This document shows, piece by piece, positions 55,045 to 64,000 of a DNA stretch of 64,000 nucleotides (position 1 is its first letter; each line of letters starts with the position of its first letter). The DNA lies in assembly GCA_002104905.1 (NCBI GenBank), contig MCFE01000474.1, forward strand, positions 1 through 64,000, read 5' to 3'. Origin of the DNA: Basidiobolus meristosporus CBS 931.73. Lineage: Eukaryota > Basidiobolomycota > Basidiobolomycetes > Basidiobolales > Basidiobolaceae. The position numbers and the translations under genes are program-made. Under the pieces are notes generated by a model. The model made no database searches, was not told the origin of the DNA, and saw nothing but the letters and a program-made list of their open reading frames with translations.

Positions 55045-55464
55045 ATGAACGCAACCAGAACCCTCCTTACCGGACGCGTCGCACCACGCGTAACCAGCTC
55101 TGTGCAGAAGCTCTCCGAGCAGGAGTATACCAGACAGAAGGCCCAGAACGCCTACAAATGGCTGTCTAAGGACGCCAAGAAAGTTGTGGATAGCGGAGAA
55201 AAAATCCAGCCCGCCGGGTTTTTCAAAATCACTTTGATTCGTTCCCCCATTGGCCTCCACCCAAAAACCCGCAGAGCCGTAAAGGCCCTTGGTTTCAGGA
55301 AATTGCAGCAGACTATATTTAGACCACAAACCCCCGACGTTGCTGGTACCATTTTGAAATTGAAGGAGCTCTTGAGGGTCCACAATGTAAAACAACCCCA
55401 CGAGACAAGAGTCAAGGCGGCTAGAGGTTTTGAGGTTGAAAGATCCCATGGTTTCAACTATTGA
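55045..55464 (+). CDS. MRPL33: mitochondrial large-subunit ribosomal protein uL30m
   Basis: An intronless frame of 139 residues. The N-terminus (MNATRTLLTGRVAPRVTSSVQ) is basic and lacks acidic residues, as expected for mitochondrial import. The L30 fold covers about 58-112: FKITLIRSPIGLHPKTRRAV, ALGFRKLQQTIFRPQTPDVA, then GTILKLKELLRV. This matches bacterial and mitochondrial L30, which binds domain II of the large rRNA. The short tail after residue 112 is lineage-specific. It lies 450 bp after eL37 on the same strand but is an independent gene. No AATAAA was seen close by; ATTAAA occurs at about 55654. Confidence 0.85.
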   Translation: MNATRTLLTGRVAPRVTSSVQKLSEQEYTRQKAQNAYKWLSKDAKKVVDSGEKIQPAGFFKITLIRSPIGLHPKTRRAVKALGFRKLQQTIFRPQTPDVAGTILKLKELLRVHNVKQPHETRVKAARGFEVERSHGFNY

Positions 55465-55898
55465 ACCATGAATTGCGTGGCACGCATATATATAACACAT
55501 CAAACAACCTACATTAGAGTAACTCCGCTTCATGTTCTTGCTCTCGATCATTTTCAGGCTCCTCTTGAGAATATTCAGTCTTTACACATCATTTATTCAC
55601 CCCAATTCTTTTCATATACTACCTTCATTCGCTCCTGTATTTGCTATCTAAGGATTAAATATACGAGTCCTCAAAGATGAATCCATGCTGGTTGCCCAGT
55701 ACTGCTGACCGGGCCAAACCGGCAAGTCCTTGCTCTTCATATAAGTTGCCCGGAACATGGTAACAACCGCAGCCGCGCTGGTGAAGTTTAATTCTGCGTT
55801 TAACGGAATAATAATATTGTGGTGAAGAATTAAAAGGCGCTTGGGGTGGGATTTACATCTGGTTTCTTTATATCTTGGGAGCAGGCCGAGTGGCAATA

Positions 55899-56537
55899 TC
55901 ATAGCCGAAACTCCAGTGGAACTTGAAGCTCGAGAAGATCTTGCCTAAGGTTGATTTGGCATGGGTCCCTGTCGGTCGCTGATCGAATGGGTAACCTGAG
56001 TTTTGGGATGGCGTGCCTCTGAAGCAGGCGAGGGAAAGGGTGCCTGTACGAACGGGAGATAAAATCATTGCGGATGTATGCCATATACTTGTCGCTAGTT
56101 ACGAACAGATTCGAGATGGGCGGCAGCTTAATCCCCTTTGAAGGCTCGGCTGGGGCGGGTGATTGCTCTCCTCTCGTCTCGTGTGGGTAATGGATGTCGG
56201 ATAAAGACACTTCGCTTGGTTGGGACTTCTTCTTCATCTCCTGCCTTTTGTTCTGGAACCATATCTGAACACTTCTAGGGTGCATGCCAACTTTCTGAGC
56301 GATCTTTTCCCGCAGTTCCTTCGAGGGAAAGTTGTTGTGTTTGAGTATTTGGTTCAGCATTTTAATCTGATGAGAGTTGGCGCGTTTTCGCTTCGCTTTG
56401 ACCGCCCGACCATTGACATTTCTGGATATGGTGGCCTCCTGGTCAAAGGACCTTAAGAGTTGGTCGATTTCGTAGCTCTCGGCTACAGGGCTGGGCGTGT
56501 CATCGCAGTAGGTGTAGGAGGCGTCTTCTGAGCTCAT
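55899..56537 (-). CDS. homeodomain transcription factor
   Basis: A minus-strand frame of 212 residues. I use the ATG at 56537 because the open frame upstream lacks an ATG. The homeodomain is at about residues 46-105 (KRKRANSHQIKMLNQILKHN, then KVGMHPRSVQIWFQNKRQEM), of typical 60-residue, non-TALE type, with W93, F94 and N96 as the DNA-contact core. It resembles fungal Yox1/Pho2-like regulators, but the target genes cannot be named. After about residue 150 a second frame is also open (55868-56050) and reads more protein-like (SSFKFHWSFGYDIATRPAPK), so a missed intron or a frameshift near 56040 could give a different C-terminus. Confidence 0.8.
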   Translation of the reverse strand: MSSEDASYTYCDDTPSPVAESYEIDQLLRSFDQEATISRNVNGRAVKAKRKRANSHQIKMLNQILKHNNFPSKELREKIAQKVGMHPRSVQIWFQNKRQEMKKKSQPSEVSLSDIHYPHETRGEQSPAPAEPSKGIKLPPISNLFVTSDKYMAYIRNDFISRSYRHPFPRLLQRHAIPKLRLPIRSATDRDPCQINLRQDLLELQVPLEFRL

Positions 56538-57435
56538 GTTGGCAGTCGGTGGCAACCTACATGTACGGGCTTCTGATCACCGTCTTTATAAGTCTGGAGA
56601 ATTATAGTATATACATTAGGTTTTAGCGCAAGGTGTCAAGGAGCCTCGCCGTCACGTTAAACATAGTTTAGTGATATCAATCTCTTCTACATCAACGATA
56701 TACTTGTTGCCTTATTGGGTCAGTGTTTACTGATGCGCATGGTTGCATGGAGATTGATTTCCATGGACATTTCGTGATCAAAAATAGAGCATTTAGTGAA
56801 TGCCGCAAGGGCATTGTGGCATTGTCAGTCATTACACTAGATGAGTGGATGAAGTGGAAGCATGATAAATGGGAGGTTGAGCGAGGGAATTTGCCACTAA
56901 GGCTGTCTTAGTCACTTAAATGAATCCTCGTTGATAGTCTTTCCATTTATCAAACTCAGGATCATACGGTTGATGCTGACAAGGGATGAGTGGTTCGACA
57001 CTTCCAATATATTGAATTCTGGTTAGGCTCGGGGTTCAGGTTTATTTAGGTCTAGATACGCATATAAGGGTGGGTGGGGTGTCGCTGGGAAGTTATAATA
57101 ATTGCGTTCCTTCAGAGACACTTGCATGCTGGACATGAGTGTGTGTACAGTGGGATGAAGTGTGTTCTCTGCCTGGGATTGTATGCTGTGCACGGTCTAT
57201 GCTTGGGATGATAGACTGCGTGTGCTCGCTGCTCCGCTATATCATTCCATCATGTCGATTACCATCACTCGATCCCCATGTGTGCATTTTACCGAGTAGA
57301 TATTCATGCAATGTTACGAGAATTGACGTTAACTGATCAGTCCTCGATCTGGATACATGATTTGTTTGTTTCTTAGATTTCAGAGCGAACGGATTGGCAA
57401 CACTTGCCGCACTGTAGCTCCCAAACATTCATCCG

Positions 57436-57630
57436 ATGCATCAGAAATCTCGAGGAGTCCCACTTGGCAACTTCGATTATATCATTCTACTTGCACCGTT
57501 TGGTGTCGTGTCTTTCGGGGCCTCTGATCCTGGAAAAGATGAACCATGGTCCCTGCACAAGGATGTCATGGAAAGTGTGGGTGGATATCATTTGAATGTG
57601 ACCACCACTTCCCTCCATTGGGCCTTCTGA
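57436..57630 (+). CDS. small hypothetical ORF
   Basis: 64 codons from an ATG, with unbiased, protein-like composition (YIILLAPFGVVSFGASDPGK). No homology is recognised, and an overlapping minus ORF exists. It may be an exon or a remnant. Confidence 0.2.
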   Translation: MHQKSRGVPLGNFDYIILLAPFGVVSFGASDPGKDEPWSLHKDVMESVGGYHLNVTTTSLHWAF

Positions 57631-58611
57631 TGCAAACTTGTTCCCTTCATTGGCGCTAATATTTTTGTTAGGCACTGGTTTCAAAATCATCTAGATTGGT
57701 TTGGCACCCGAGCCAAATAGATGAAGTCAATTAGTCGTTGATTTCCACCATCCAACCTCTGTTCAGTGGGTAGTTAAGCATCTGGATAACCTAACTGATG
57801 ATAATAATCAAGCGGGATATGTCATGCTACCTGGGAAATCTTATTCGCGCCCTGTTGTTAGCCAGCACAGACCCATATCGAACAACATGCTGAAGTATAT
57901 TCCGATTACATATGAACGCCACCGATAGATCCATAAACGCCGACTAATACATGGGAGAATTCAATCTCGCTTTTGTAACATATTGCGTTGATGAAGTTCG
58001 TGATTCAAGCAATCCATGGTGGATGATCATTGTTGGCGCTGGCGAGTTGCATCCCGTTCTCCGTTACCTTGGCGCTCTCTGGTTCTATACTGCAGAAATA
58101 AATACCGCCAGAATCCTCAAAGGACAACATCCGTAGAATATTTTCAAAGGAACCACAGTTACGTAGGTGGTTTTTGTTCACACAAACGAGGTAGTCAAGG
58201 TAATATATATGAGAGGGGCATTGATCCCAGAAATCAGCTGAATCCCTCTCGCTCGGACTACCAGCATGACAAAGCGATACAATCAACAATGCTCATTCTC
58301 GCTTGAGCCATCAACGCGATGTAAGTGTGACCTGTCCCAAATACATTGCTGGTTATAGAGAGCACCTGGCGTGGATGTATACTGCGAGCGGTATAGATGT
58401 CTCTAGCGAGTTCCATGCATGTGTTTTTATCAGCAGTAGCCTAGGATGATCATCTTTTTATCTTTAGCTAACCGTCAGTCGTCCTAGCATCAAGCCTCCA
58501 CTTGTCAAAACTAATGGCCATGCCCGACTTGCGAACATATCTGATAGTTGCCTGACTTGGGTCTGATAGTCATATCTTGCTCAAGCAATCCTTGGCGAAT
58601 TGTTTGGACCA

Positions 58612-58839
58612 TTAGGGCTGGCCCGGTGAAACTTCCTCATGGAGGAGGCCACTGCCAGTTTGCCATTTCGTGGGATAATATGTGAAGCCATCTACAGCAA
58701 TTTTCTCATAGTATGGTTCTAAACCAGTAGTCAAATACATCAAATTTTCCTCTTTGTCAGTTTGAGACTTGAAATAGTAGTGGAAGACGAAGGCCAAACA
58801 TTGCTTAGCTGCAATATTGTCAATATGATCAGCTTCCAT
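58612..58839 (-). CDS. small hypothetical ORF
   Basis: 75 codons starting at the ATG at 58839, directly after an in-frame stop, and ending TAA. The composition is plausible for a soluble protein (CLAFVFHYYFKSQTDKEENL, then YLTTGLEPYYEKIAVDGF). No known family is recognised. It could be an exon of a longer gene or a fragment. Confidence 0.3.
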   Translation of the reverse strand: MEADHIDNIAAKQCLAFVFHYYFKSQTDKEENLMYLTTGLEPYYEKIAVDGFTYYPTKWQTGSGLLHEEVSPGQP

Positions 58840-60084
58840 TCATAAATCAGAAATGGCTTGATGGCTAAGCCATGATGGATCACTGGATTTAACACGGCAT
58901 CTGATGACAAGGATTATCACACTACACATCGTGTACTTTGACCATCTCAGACTGCCTTTTCAAAATGTACATCCGTGTGTAGAGTTTGGCTTTTGAATGT
59001 GTTTGTGCTGTATATACTGTTTTGGCCCCATGTCTCTCTTACACCTGACTTAGTGGCCAGTGCTACAGTATGCAGATTTGTGAAGAGCATAATACAGTCA
59101 AGTCTAATTGAATATTGACCAATAGCTATCGCTCACAATGGCTATGGTGTGATTGGTAGCGTGGATAGCAGGTTTGATATGTATTCTATTGGCACCCAGT
59201 TAATATGAATTATCATACTATTTTCATGACCTTCTACAGCCCACTTTTATAAGTATCGTGGTGAAGTCGCATATAAGATATTGATACTTCTCTTTTACTC
59301 AATATGGGAAACCCCACTGATTCCTAATGAATGCCCAAGTTCCAGTTCCGCGACTAACACTAATATGCGGGAAGTGAGTATCATGACAACATTCAACCAT
59401 TCCAGATGACTGATTTGGCAGTTCTTGGATCGCGGAAAAAGTGCAGATACAAAAATTTTAAAATCATTCATGAGCCTCTAACCCTGAACATATTTTTCCA
59501 TGACTATGAACAACCCACTATTAAATTGGCTTTATGAGAATCTACAAGCTCATTTTGCATCGGTCTGCTCGTTGAGTGATAGCGATGGTTGCATGGACTG
59601 CAACATAGCATGGTAAGCTATATGGTTACTGCGAATTGCTTCCGGGGCGCTGTATATTTATCGAAGTAATATCAATATAAAACAAGTGCACCAAAATATC
59701 TGTCTCAATTTAAATCAGCTCTACAACGGTCTTCATCAATCGATTCCTCATGGCCCTATTTATGTCACTACCCACACGTCCCCTTAGTAACATGCACAAT
59801 CGCAGCGTGTCCTATTTTTGGTCGAAACAATATACAAAGATTTTCAACCTTAAATCCATTATTGTTGTGATGATGGTGTCGTACAAACAAATGTTGATCC
59901 AACACCGAACTGCACATGCACAGCATCATTCTTGTGTGCATGTTACCAGCGATCACAGGCAATACCACTTACAACATAACTCCATGCATCATCAATGCGA
60001 ACGGCGAATCCCATTGTACGATGTTTGATTAATTTCATGCAGTTTATCAAAATTGCAGCAAAAATATAAAATCATCATCCAGAG

Positions 60085-60578
60085 TTAATCAAAGTAGGCC
60101 ATCAGCTCAATCACCATATCTATCTCGGCCTGATCATGGCAGCTCCAGCTGGAATTCACAATGGCCAATACGGGGTCAATTCCACAATGCATGTCCTGGA
60201 ATAGGCCGCTGTCGCCACAGATCTCTCCCAGGAGATCGCCTTCTTCGCAGTCCATCACCTCCCACTCCGAGATGAGGGCGTTCAGTGAGTCGAAGAGCGC
60301 ATCCTGTGCACAGCTCAACTCTACAATGAGAAACAGAAACATTAGCAACCATTCGCAACTACAGGGGAGAATGGGTCGGTCCTACCATCAATCATGTGGA
60401 GAAGATTCTCCTCCTTCTTACCGGCTGTCAGAATCAAGATACGCTGGTAGTCATCTCCATGAATAGCCCCGTAGAAGCTAGTGTTCATCCTTGACGAAGC
60501 ACTGATCAAATTGGATACTTTTCTGATCAGACGCAAGCTGACAGTGGAGCGACGCTTAGTAGTACGAATGAAGTGCAT
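60085..60578 (-). CDS. unknown protein, left member of an inverted gene pair
   Basis: Exons 60386-60578 and 60085-60320 (65-bp intron, GTAGGA to TTGTAG) encode 142 residues. I chose the ATG at 60578 because a TATA-like CATAAATA lies about 36 bp upstream of it; an earlier in-frame ATG at 60671 would add 31 residues. The N-terminus is basic (MHFIRTTKRRSTVSLRLIRK), and the rest is acidic with five cysteines (C68, C89, C99, C110, C125) and helical stretches (LFDSLNALISEWEV). No family, signal peptide or membrane segment is recognised. It differs from its twin at five residues, all after position 100 (DSGLFQDMH in place of NNGLLQDIH; final MAYFD). The two genes point away from each other. Confidence 0.6.
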
Positions 60579-60613
60579 GGTTGTTGATGCTGTCCCAGTC
60601 ACCAAGCAGAGGA

Positions 60614-60621
60614 TATTTATG
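60614..60621 (-). promoter_or_regulatory. TATA-like box of the left twin gene
   Basis: CATAAATA on the minus strand, about 36 bp before the chosen start. It mirrors 61427-61434. Confidence 0.4.
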
Positions 60622-60750
60622 GCACTTTGACAGCAACCGCTTAGCCGTTGAAAAAAGGTTTGTGATAGCATCGTACACTGGCATTATTATGCCTGAGGGT
60701 CAAAAGCGCAGCAGAGTCACTATGAAATCAGGAGATAAGCAGTCACCTGG

Positions 60751-61297
60751 TCAGGTAAGGGGTGAATTTTTAGATACAATAGCGCTACCTAATTATTAGT
60801 TGCGGATCCTGGAGTTGGTGCTCAACTCAGCATCAAACAAGTGTTCTTGGACGTTTTACAGTAGTGACAACGGAGTCAGATTGAGCTCAAGTTAATGTCC
60901 TCATACACATACGAGATACTGTATACGAAACTATACAGCTTGGTGTCTTTTCAGTATACCTTTCACGCTTTCTGTTTTAAATGGTCACCAGTTGAAGAAA
61001 CCATCTTAGCGAGAGAGCTATATGGGGATGCTTTATAAAAACAGCCTGAAGCCTTTTAGTTATCTAGAGTCTTTTGAGCATCAGCGGAGAGCACAAACGT
61101 AATACTGGACAAGTACGAACATAGAGCCTCGCTCAAAGTATCTGATAATCATAATATCAAGTATTCTGGGCTTTTTACCTTGAAATACACCAAATTATTG
61201 GTAGCTACTGGATCACTTGATACAAGCTGGTCGTATAACAATGGATTCCAGATAACAATAGAAGTGAGCTGTATCTAAGCTTTTGCCTCTTGTTCAA
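60751..61297. other. spacer between the inverted arms
   Basis: About 547 bp of unique AT-rich sequence without an ORF or repeat. With the arm ends it forms the common upstream region of the two outward-facing twin genes. Confidence 0.5.
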
Positions 61298-61426
61298 CCA
61301 AGTGACTGCTTATCTCCTGATTTCATAGTGACTCTGCTGCGCTTTTGACCCTCAGGCATAATAATGCCAGTGTACGATGCTATCACAAACCTTTTTTCAA
61401 CGGCTAAGCGGTTGCTGTCAAAGTGC

Positions 61427-61434
61427 CATAAATA
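61427..61434 (+). promoter_or_regulatory. TATA-like box of the right twin gene
   Basis: CATAAATA, 36 bp before the ATG at 61470. It is identical to the mirrored copy and supports the downstream start. Confidence 0.4.
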
Positions 61435-61469
61435 TCCTCTGCTTGGTGACTGGGACAGCATCAACAACC

Positions 61470-61963
61470 ATGCACTTCATTCGTACTACTAAGCGTCGCT
61501 CCACTGTCAGCTTGCGTCTGATCAGAAAAGTATCCAATTTGATCAGTGCTTCGTCAAGGATGAACACTAGCTTCTACGGGGCTATTCATGGAGATGACTA
61601 CCAGCGTATCTTGATTCTGACAGCCGGTAAGAAGGAGGAGAATCTTCTCCACATGATTGATGGTAGGACCGACCCATTCTCCCCTGTAGTTGCGAATGGT
61701 TGCTAATGTTTCTGTTTCTCATTGTAGAGTTGAGCTGTGCACAGGATGCGCTCTTCGACTCACTGAACGCCCTCATCTCGGAGTGGGAGGTGATGGACTG
61801 CGAAGAAGGCGATCTCCTGGGAGAGATCTGTGGCAACAACGGCCTATTACAGGACATACATTGTGGAATTGACCCCGTATTGGCCATTGTGAATTCCAGC
61901 TGGAGCTGCCATGATCAGGCTGAGATAGATATGGTGATTGAGCTGATGGCCAACTTTGACTGA
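61470..61963 (+). CDS. unknown protein, right member of an inverted gene pair
   Basis: Exons 61470-61662 and 61728-61963 encode 142 residues. Exon 1 (residues 1-64) is identical to the left copy; the five differences lie in the distal part of exon 2. The shared conserved intron and preserved frames in both copies suggest that both are functional genes and that the duplication is recent or kept alike by gene conversion. AATAAA follows at 62010. The basic N-terminus and acidic, cysteine-bearing C-terminus could suit a small regulatory or organellar protein, but no function can be assigned. Confidence 0.6.
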
Positions 61964-62009
61964 ATCTGTAGTTATGAATTTTTGAAACTTTTGACCCTGT
62001 ACACTTGTC

Positions 62010-62015
62010 AATAAA
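62010..62015 (+). terminator. polyA signal of the right twin gene
   Basis: AATAAA lies 47 bp after the stop. It is outside the well-conserved arm, and the left copy shows no equivalent. Confidence 0.4.
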
Positions 62016-62246
62016 TCCGCTCCTTGCTAACAAAGGTAAAATCAAGATGTTTGTCTGCTAATCATCTCAACATGCTTGTAACATGATGTAGGCAGTTGGT
62101 GAATTTGGTTCATTATGCTTATTGCAATGAAAGATGACAATTGGAATGCAACTGGTCCAAAATGATTCTTTCCAGAGTATAAGCATATTCTTAACATAAA
62201 GCTCTCCAAGTGATATTAGTAGACTGAGAAACAGAATCAGTTAGCA

Positions 62247-62354
62247 ACTAAATCCCAACAAGGAATCTGGTCAGAGATCTCAAAGTTTGTAAGGAAATGA
62301 TTCAAGTGACTAAGTTAGGTTAATTCCTAGGTGCAATTATGAGCTTTTTACAAC
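62247..62354 (-). repeat. partial copia LTR
   Basis: AAATCCCAACAAGGAATCTG, AAGTGACTAAGTTAGGT and TTTTTACAACA match the distal third of the 349-bp copia LTR. The rest is missing. Copia pol continues on the right, as expected for a 3' LTR read on the minus strand. Confidence 0.75.
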
Positions 62355-63390
62355 ACTCCCACTCATCTAAATACTCATATTAACTAGTCCCAACTGTGAT
62401 CTGAGATATTTAAACTTGTCTTTAGTTAATGGTCTGGTAGATATGTCTGCAATTGTTTAATCTCTGGGAGAGTAAACTAAATTAACTGAGCTCTTCTATA
62501 TAGCTTCCCATATGAGATGATATCAGATATCTGTGTGCTGTGCTCTAACATGAAAAGCTAGATTTCTACTTAATTGCATATTCCCTTGATTGTCTAGATT
62601 TAATCTAATAGAATCTTTTTAATATACTCCTAAATCTTCCAAGGGTTTCTTAAATATAATGAACTCTTTTGGTCAAACAGGCTGCCATATATTCTGCCTC
62701 TGTGGTGAAAAGTCCTACAGTGGGTTGCATTCTGGAATTCAATGAAATTGTCCCTTTAGAGTAGAGAATGGTGCATGTTATGGTGGATCATCTGTCTTCT
62801 AAGTTTTTCCCCAAGCATCATAAGAGTACTCCAAAAGATCTTGCTCTGAGTTCCTATTGGTGTACTGTAAGCAGAAACAAGCCTTTATTTTCTAATATCT
62901 CATAACTCATTTAACTGCTGCAATATGTGCATATCAATATTACTGATGAAGCTGGTTAATAGCTCCCACTGAATATATGATGCCTAGAAATGTTCCTTAC
63001 TTGATATATATTAAGCTGCTAGTCATAGACTGGTAACTGAAGCTTGGGCTCTTGGATGGCATCAAGTCTTTGTCATTTGGTTGAGTCCTGACCAAGTTAA
63101 GGTGCTTCTCCATTGGCATAGCTGCTTCTTTGCAGTCTTCCATTTGGTTTCCTTAAGTATATCTTGAGTTTTAGATTGCACACTTTAAATTACCTGGATA
63201 GGCTGGATTTAGTCTCTTCCAATGTTTTTGGGTTATTAATGGCTACAATAATAGAATCCAAGTACTGAGAAAATAGCACTGGATTTGCTCTATTGACATA
63301 TAGTAAATACTAAAGTGAACAATACTTCTGTGGAAACTTTGAGCATCTAGGGAGGCAGCTAAATTGCAATATCAGACTCTCTGTGTCATG
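62355..63390 (-). pseudogene. copia RNase H/RT remnant
   Basis: The minus strand matches the copia pol end at 33121-34200 in order (CTCCCACTCATCTAAAT, GCCATATATTCTGCCTCTGTG, CCCACTGAATAT, CCATTTGGTTTCCTTAAG). It has many stops and small gaps and is a decayed copy of the family at 32.8-37.3 kb. Confidence 0.75.
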
Positions 63391-63391
63391 T

Positions 63392-63911
63392 CCACATGAC
63401 ATTCATAACCTTTCATTACCTGGTCAAATCAAATTGGTGAAGAAATCCCAGTTCCTTATAGAAAGTTCTAGTACATTCTTAAAACTTCTTGAATACTCCA
63501 AGTCAACACTACACAATGAGATATTTTATGGAAGCCTCCCTCTGGAATTTGTGTAGCTCAGTACTATATATGATAATTGCATGTCACATGACCTAGTCAC
63601 ATGATCACCCAACTGTTTGCATATCCCCATGTGATTTTCTAGTCTGTTCTTTAGTATATTTCTATCTCAGCACACTGACTGTGCTTCATCCCAGAACCCT
63701 ATCAGTATTAACCAATAACTCTTGGCATCCATATTGCCAAAAAGTATATATAGCTCTATCCCCCCTTGTGTACTCCTCAGTCTGATAAACACAGGTCTTG
63801 AATAAACAGCCTTGCCTTCAAATCTGTCTAGCCTTGTTGATCCAAACCTAAGTCCTTTCCTGGTTCTGGGTTGCCTAGCCCTACTCCCCTCCCTTGTGTC
63901 TATTCCTAACA
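63392..63911 (+). repeat. possible LTR of another element running off the window
   Basis: A TATA-like AGTATATATAGC (about 63745) is followed 45-55 bp later by AATAAA (about 63802). The sequence then ends CCTAACA at 63911, before GGATCAGATCTGG, which resembles a primer-binding site. The left end is uncertain (TGTCATGTCC at about 63391-63400 starts a short palindrome). No second copy is available to confirm it. Confidence 0.35.
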
Positions 63912-64000
63912 GGATCAGATCTGGAGAGTTGTGATTAATTACATCACCGCCATTCTTGACTACTCAAAATATTTTTTTCAATTTGGAAATATTAAAATCA
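63912..64000 (+). other. start of a possible retroelement internal region
   Basis: It follows the putative LTR and primer site. Only about 90 bp are visible, too little to classify. Confidence 0.2.

Larger units (their letters stand above)
56538..60057. other. 3.5-kb gene-poor stretch
   Basis: No gene with introns could be assembled. Composition is intermediate, and no match to the TE families of this window was seen. Two small ORFs are listed separately. There is no tRNA, snRNA or rRNA signature that I recognise. Confidence 0.4.
60058..60750. repeat. left arm of a ~690-bp inverted repeat
   Basis: It pairs with 61298-61990 (paired coordinates sum to 122,048 across the coding part). The two arms read alike from the inner boundary (CACCTGG versus CCAAGTG) to about 30 bp past the stop codon. 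The inner two thirds appear identical at protein level; differences cluster toward the outer end. Confidence 0.85.
61298..61990. repeat. right arm of the inverted repeat
   Basis: Partner of 60058-60750. The outer boundary is gradual (TTTGACTGAATC versus TTTGATTAACTC, then loss of similarity). Confidence 0.85.

Noticed and set aside
55899-56537. Mating-type locus based on the homeodomain gene
   Set aside because: There is a single homeodomain gene with no partner and no pheromone or HMG gene nearby; a general regulator is the safer call.
59750-60028. 92-codon ORF rich in His and Gln
   Set aside because: Composition reflects simple CA-rich sequence, with no homology or promoter context.

Overview
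The window looks like nuclear DNA of a fungus. The genes have short GT-AG introns (55 to 84 bp), AATAAA signals and typical fungal proteins. Both subunits of mitochondrial propionyl-CoA carboxylase are present. Most Dikarya lack this enzyme and use the methylcitrate cycle, so a non-Dikarya (early-diverging) fungus is the best guess. No lineage is claimed beyond that, since no rRNA or barcode gene is in view.

Layout. (1) Bases 1 to about 38,220 are an AT-rich graveyard of transposable elements (TEs): Ty3/gypsy, Ty1/copia and Harbinger-like elements, solo LTRs, foldback/MITE elements and a decayed tnp2-like transposase, many nested. Landmarks are a fairly complete copia element with both 349-bp LTRs (32773-37272) inserted head-on into an older copia, a gypsy element with a long pol ORF (about 11990-16179), and a two-gene Harbinger-like element with an intact transposase (7456-10890). 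(2) Bases 38.8 to 62.0 kb are a gene island: a secreted S9 peptidase (DPP5-like), CTF18, a PHO80/PCL-type cyclin, CKS1, PCCB and PCCA head to head, ribosomal protein eL37, mitochondrial ribosomal protein uL30m, a homeodomain protein, a 3.5-kb stretch with no convincing gene, and an inverted pair of nearly identical genes of unknown function. (3) From 62.2 kb copia remnants resume, ending in a possible further LTR.

How the genes fit together. CTF18 (cohesion clamp loader), the cyclin and CKS1 (CDK subunit) form a run of cell-cycle genes. PCCA and PCCB encode the two halves of one enzyme and share a 1.26-kb divergent promoter region. eL37 and uL30m are translation genes. The inverted twin genes at 60.1-62.0 kb are the least explained item.

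Caveats. Exon boundaries were read by eye from splice motifs and frame continuity. TE boundaries are exact only where ends and target duplications are given. Two one-base homopolymer frameshifts (CKS1 and copia pol) suggest that residual assembly errors are possible.
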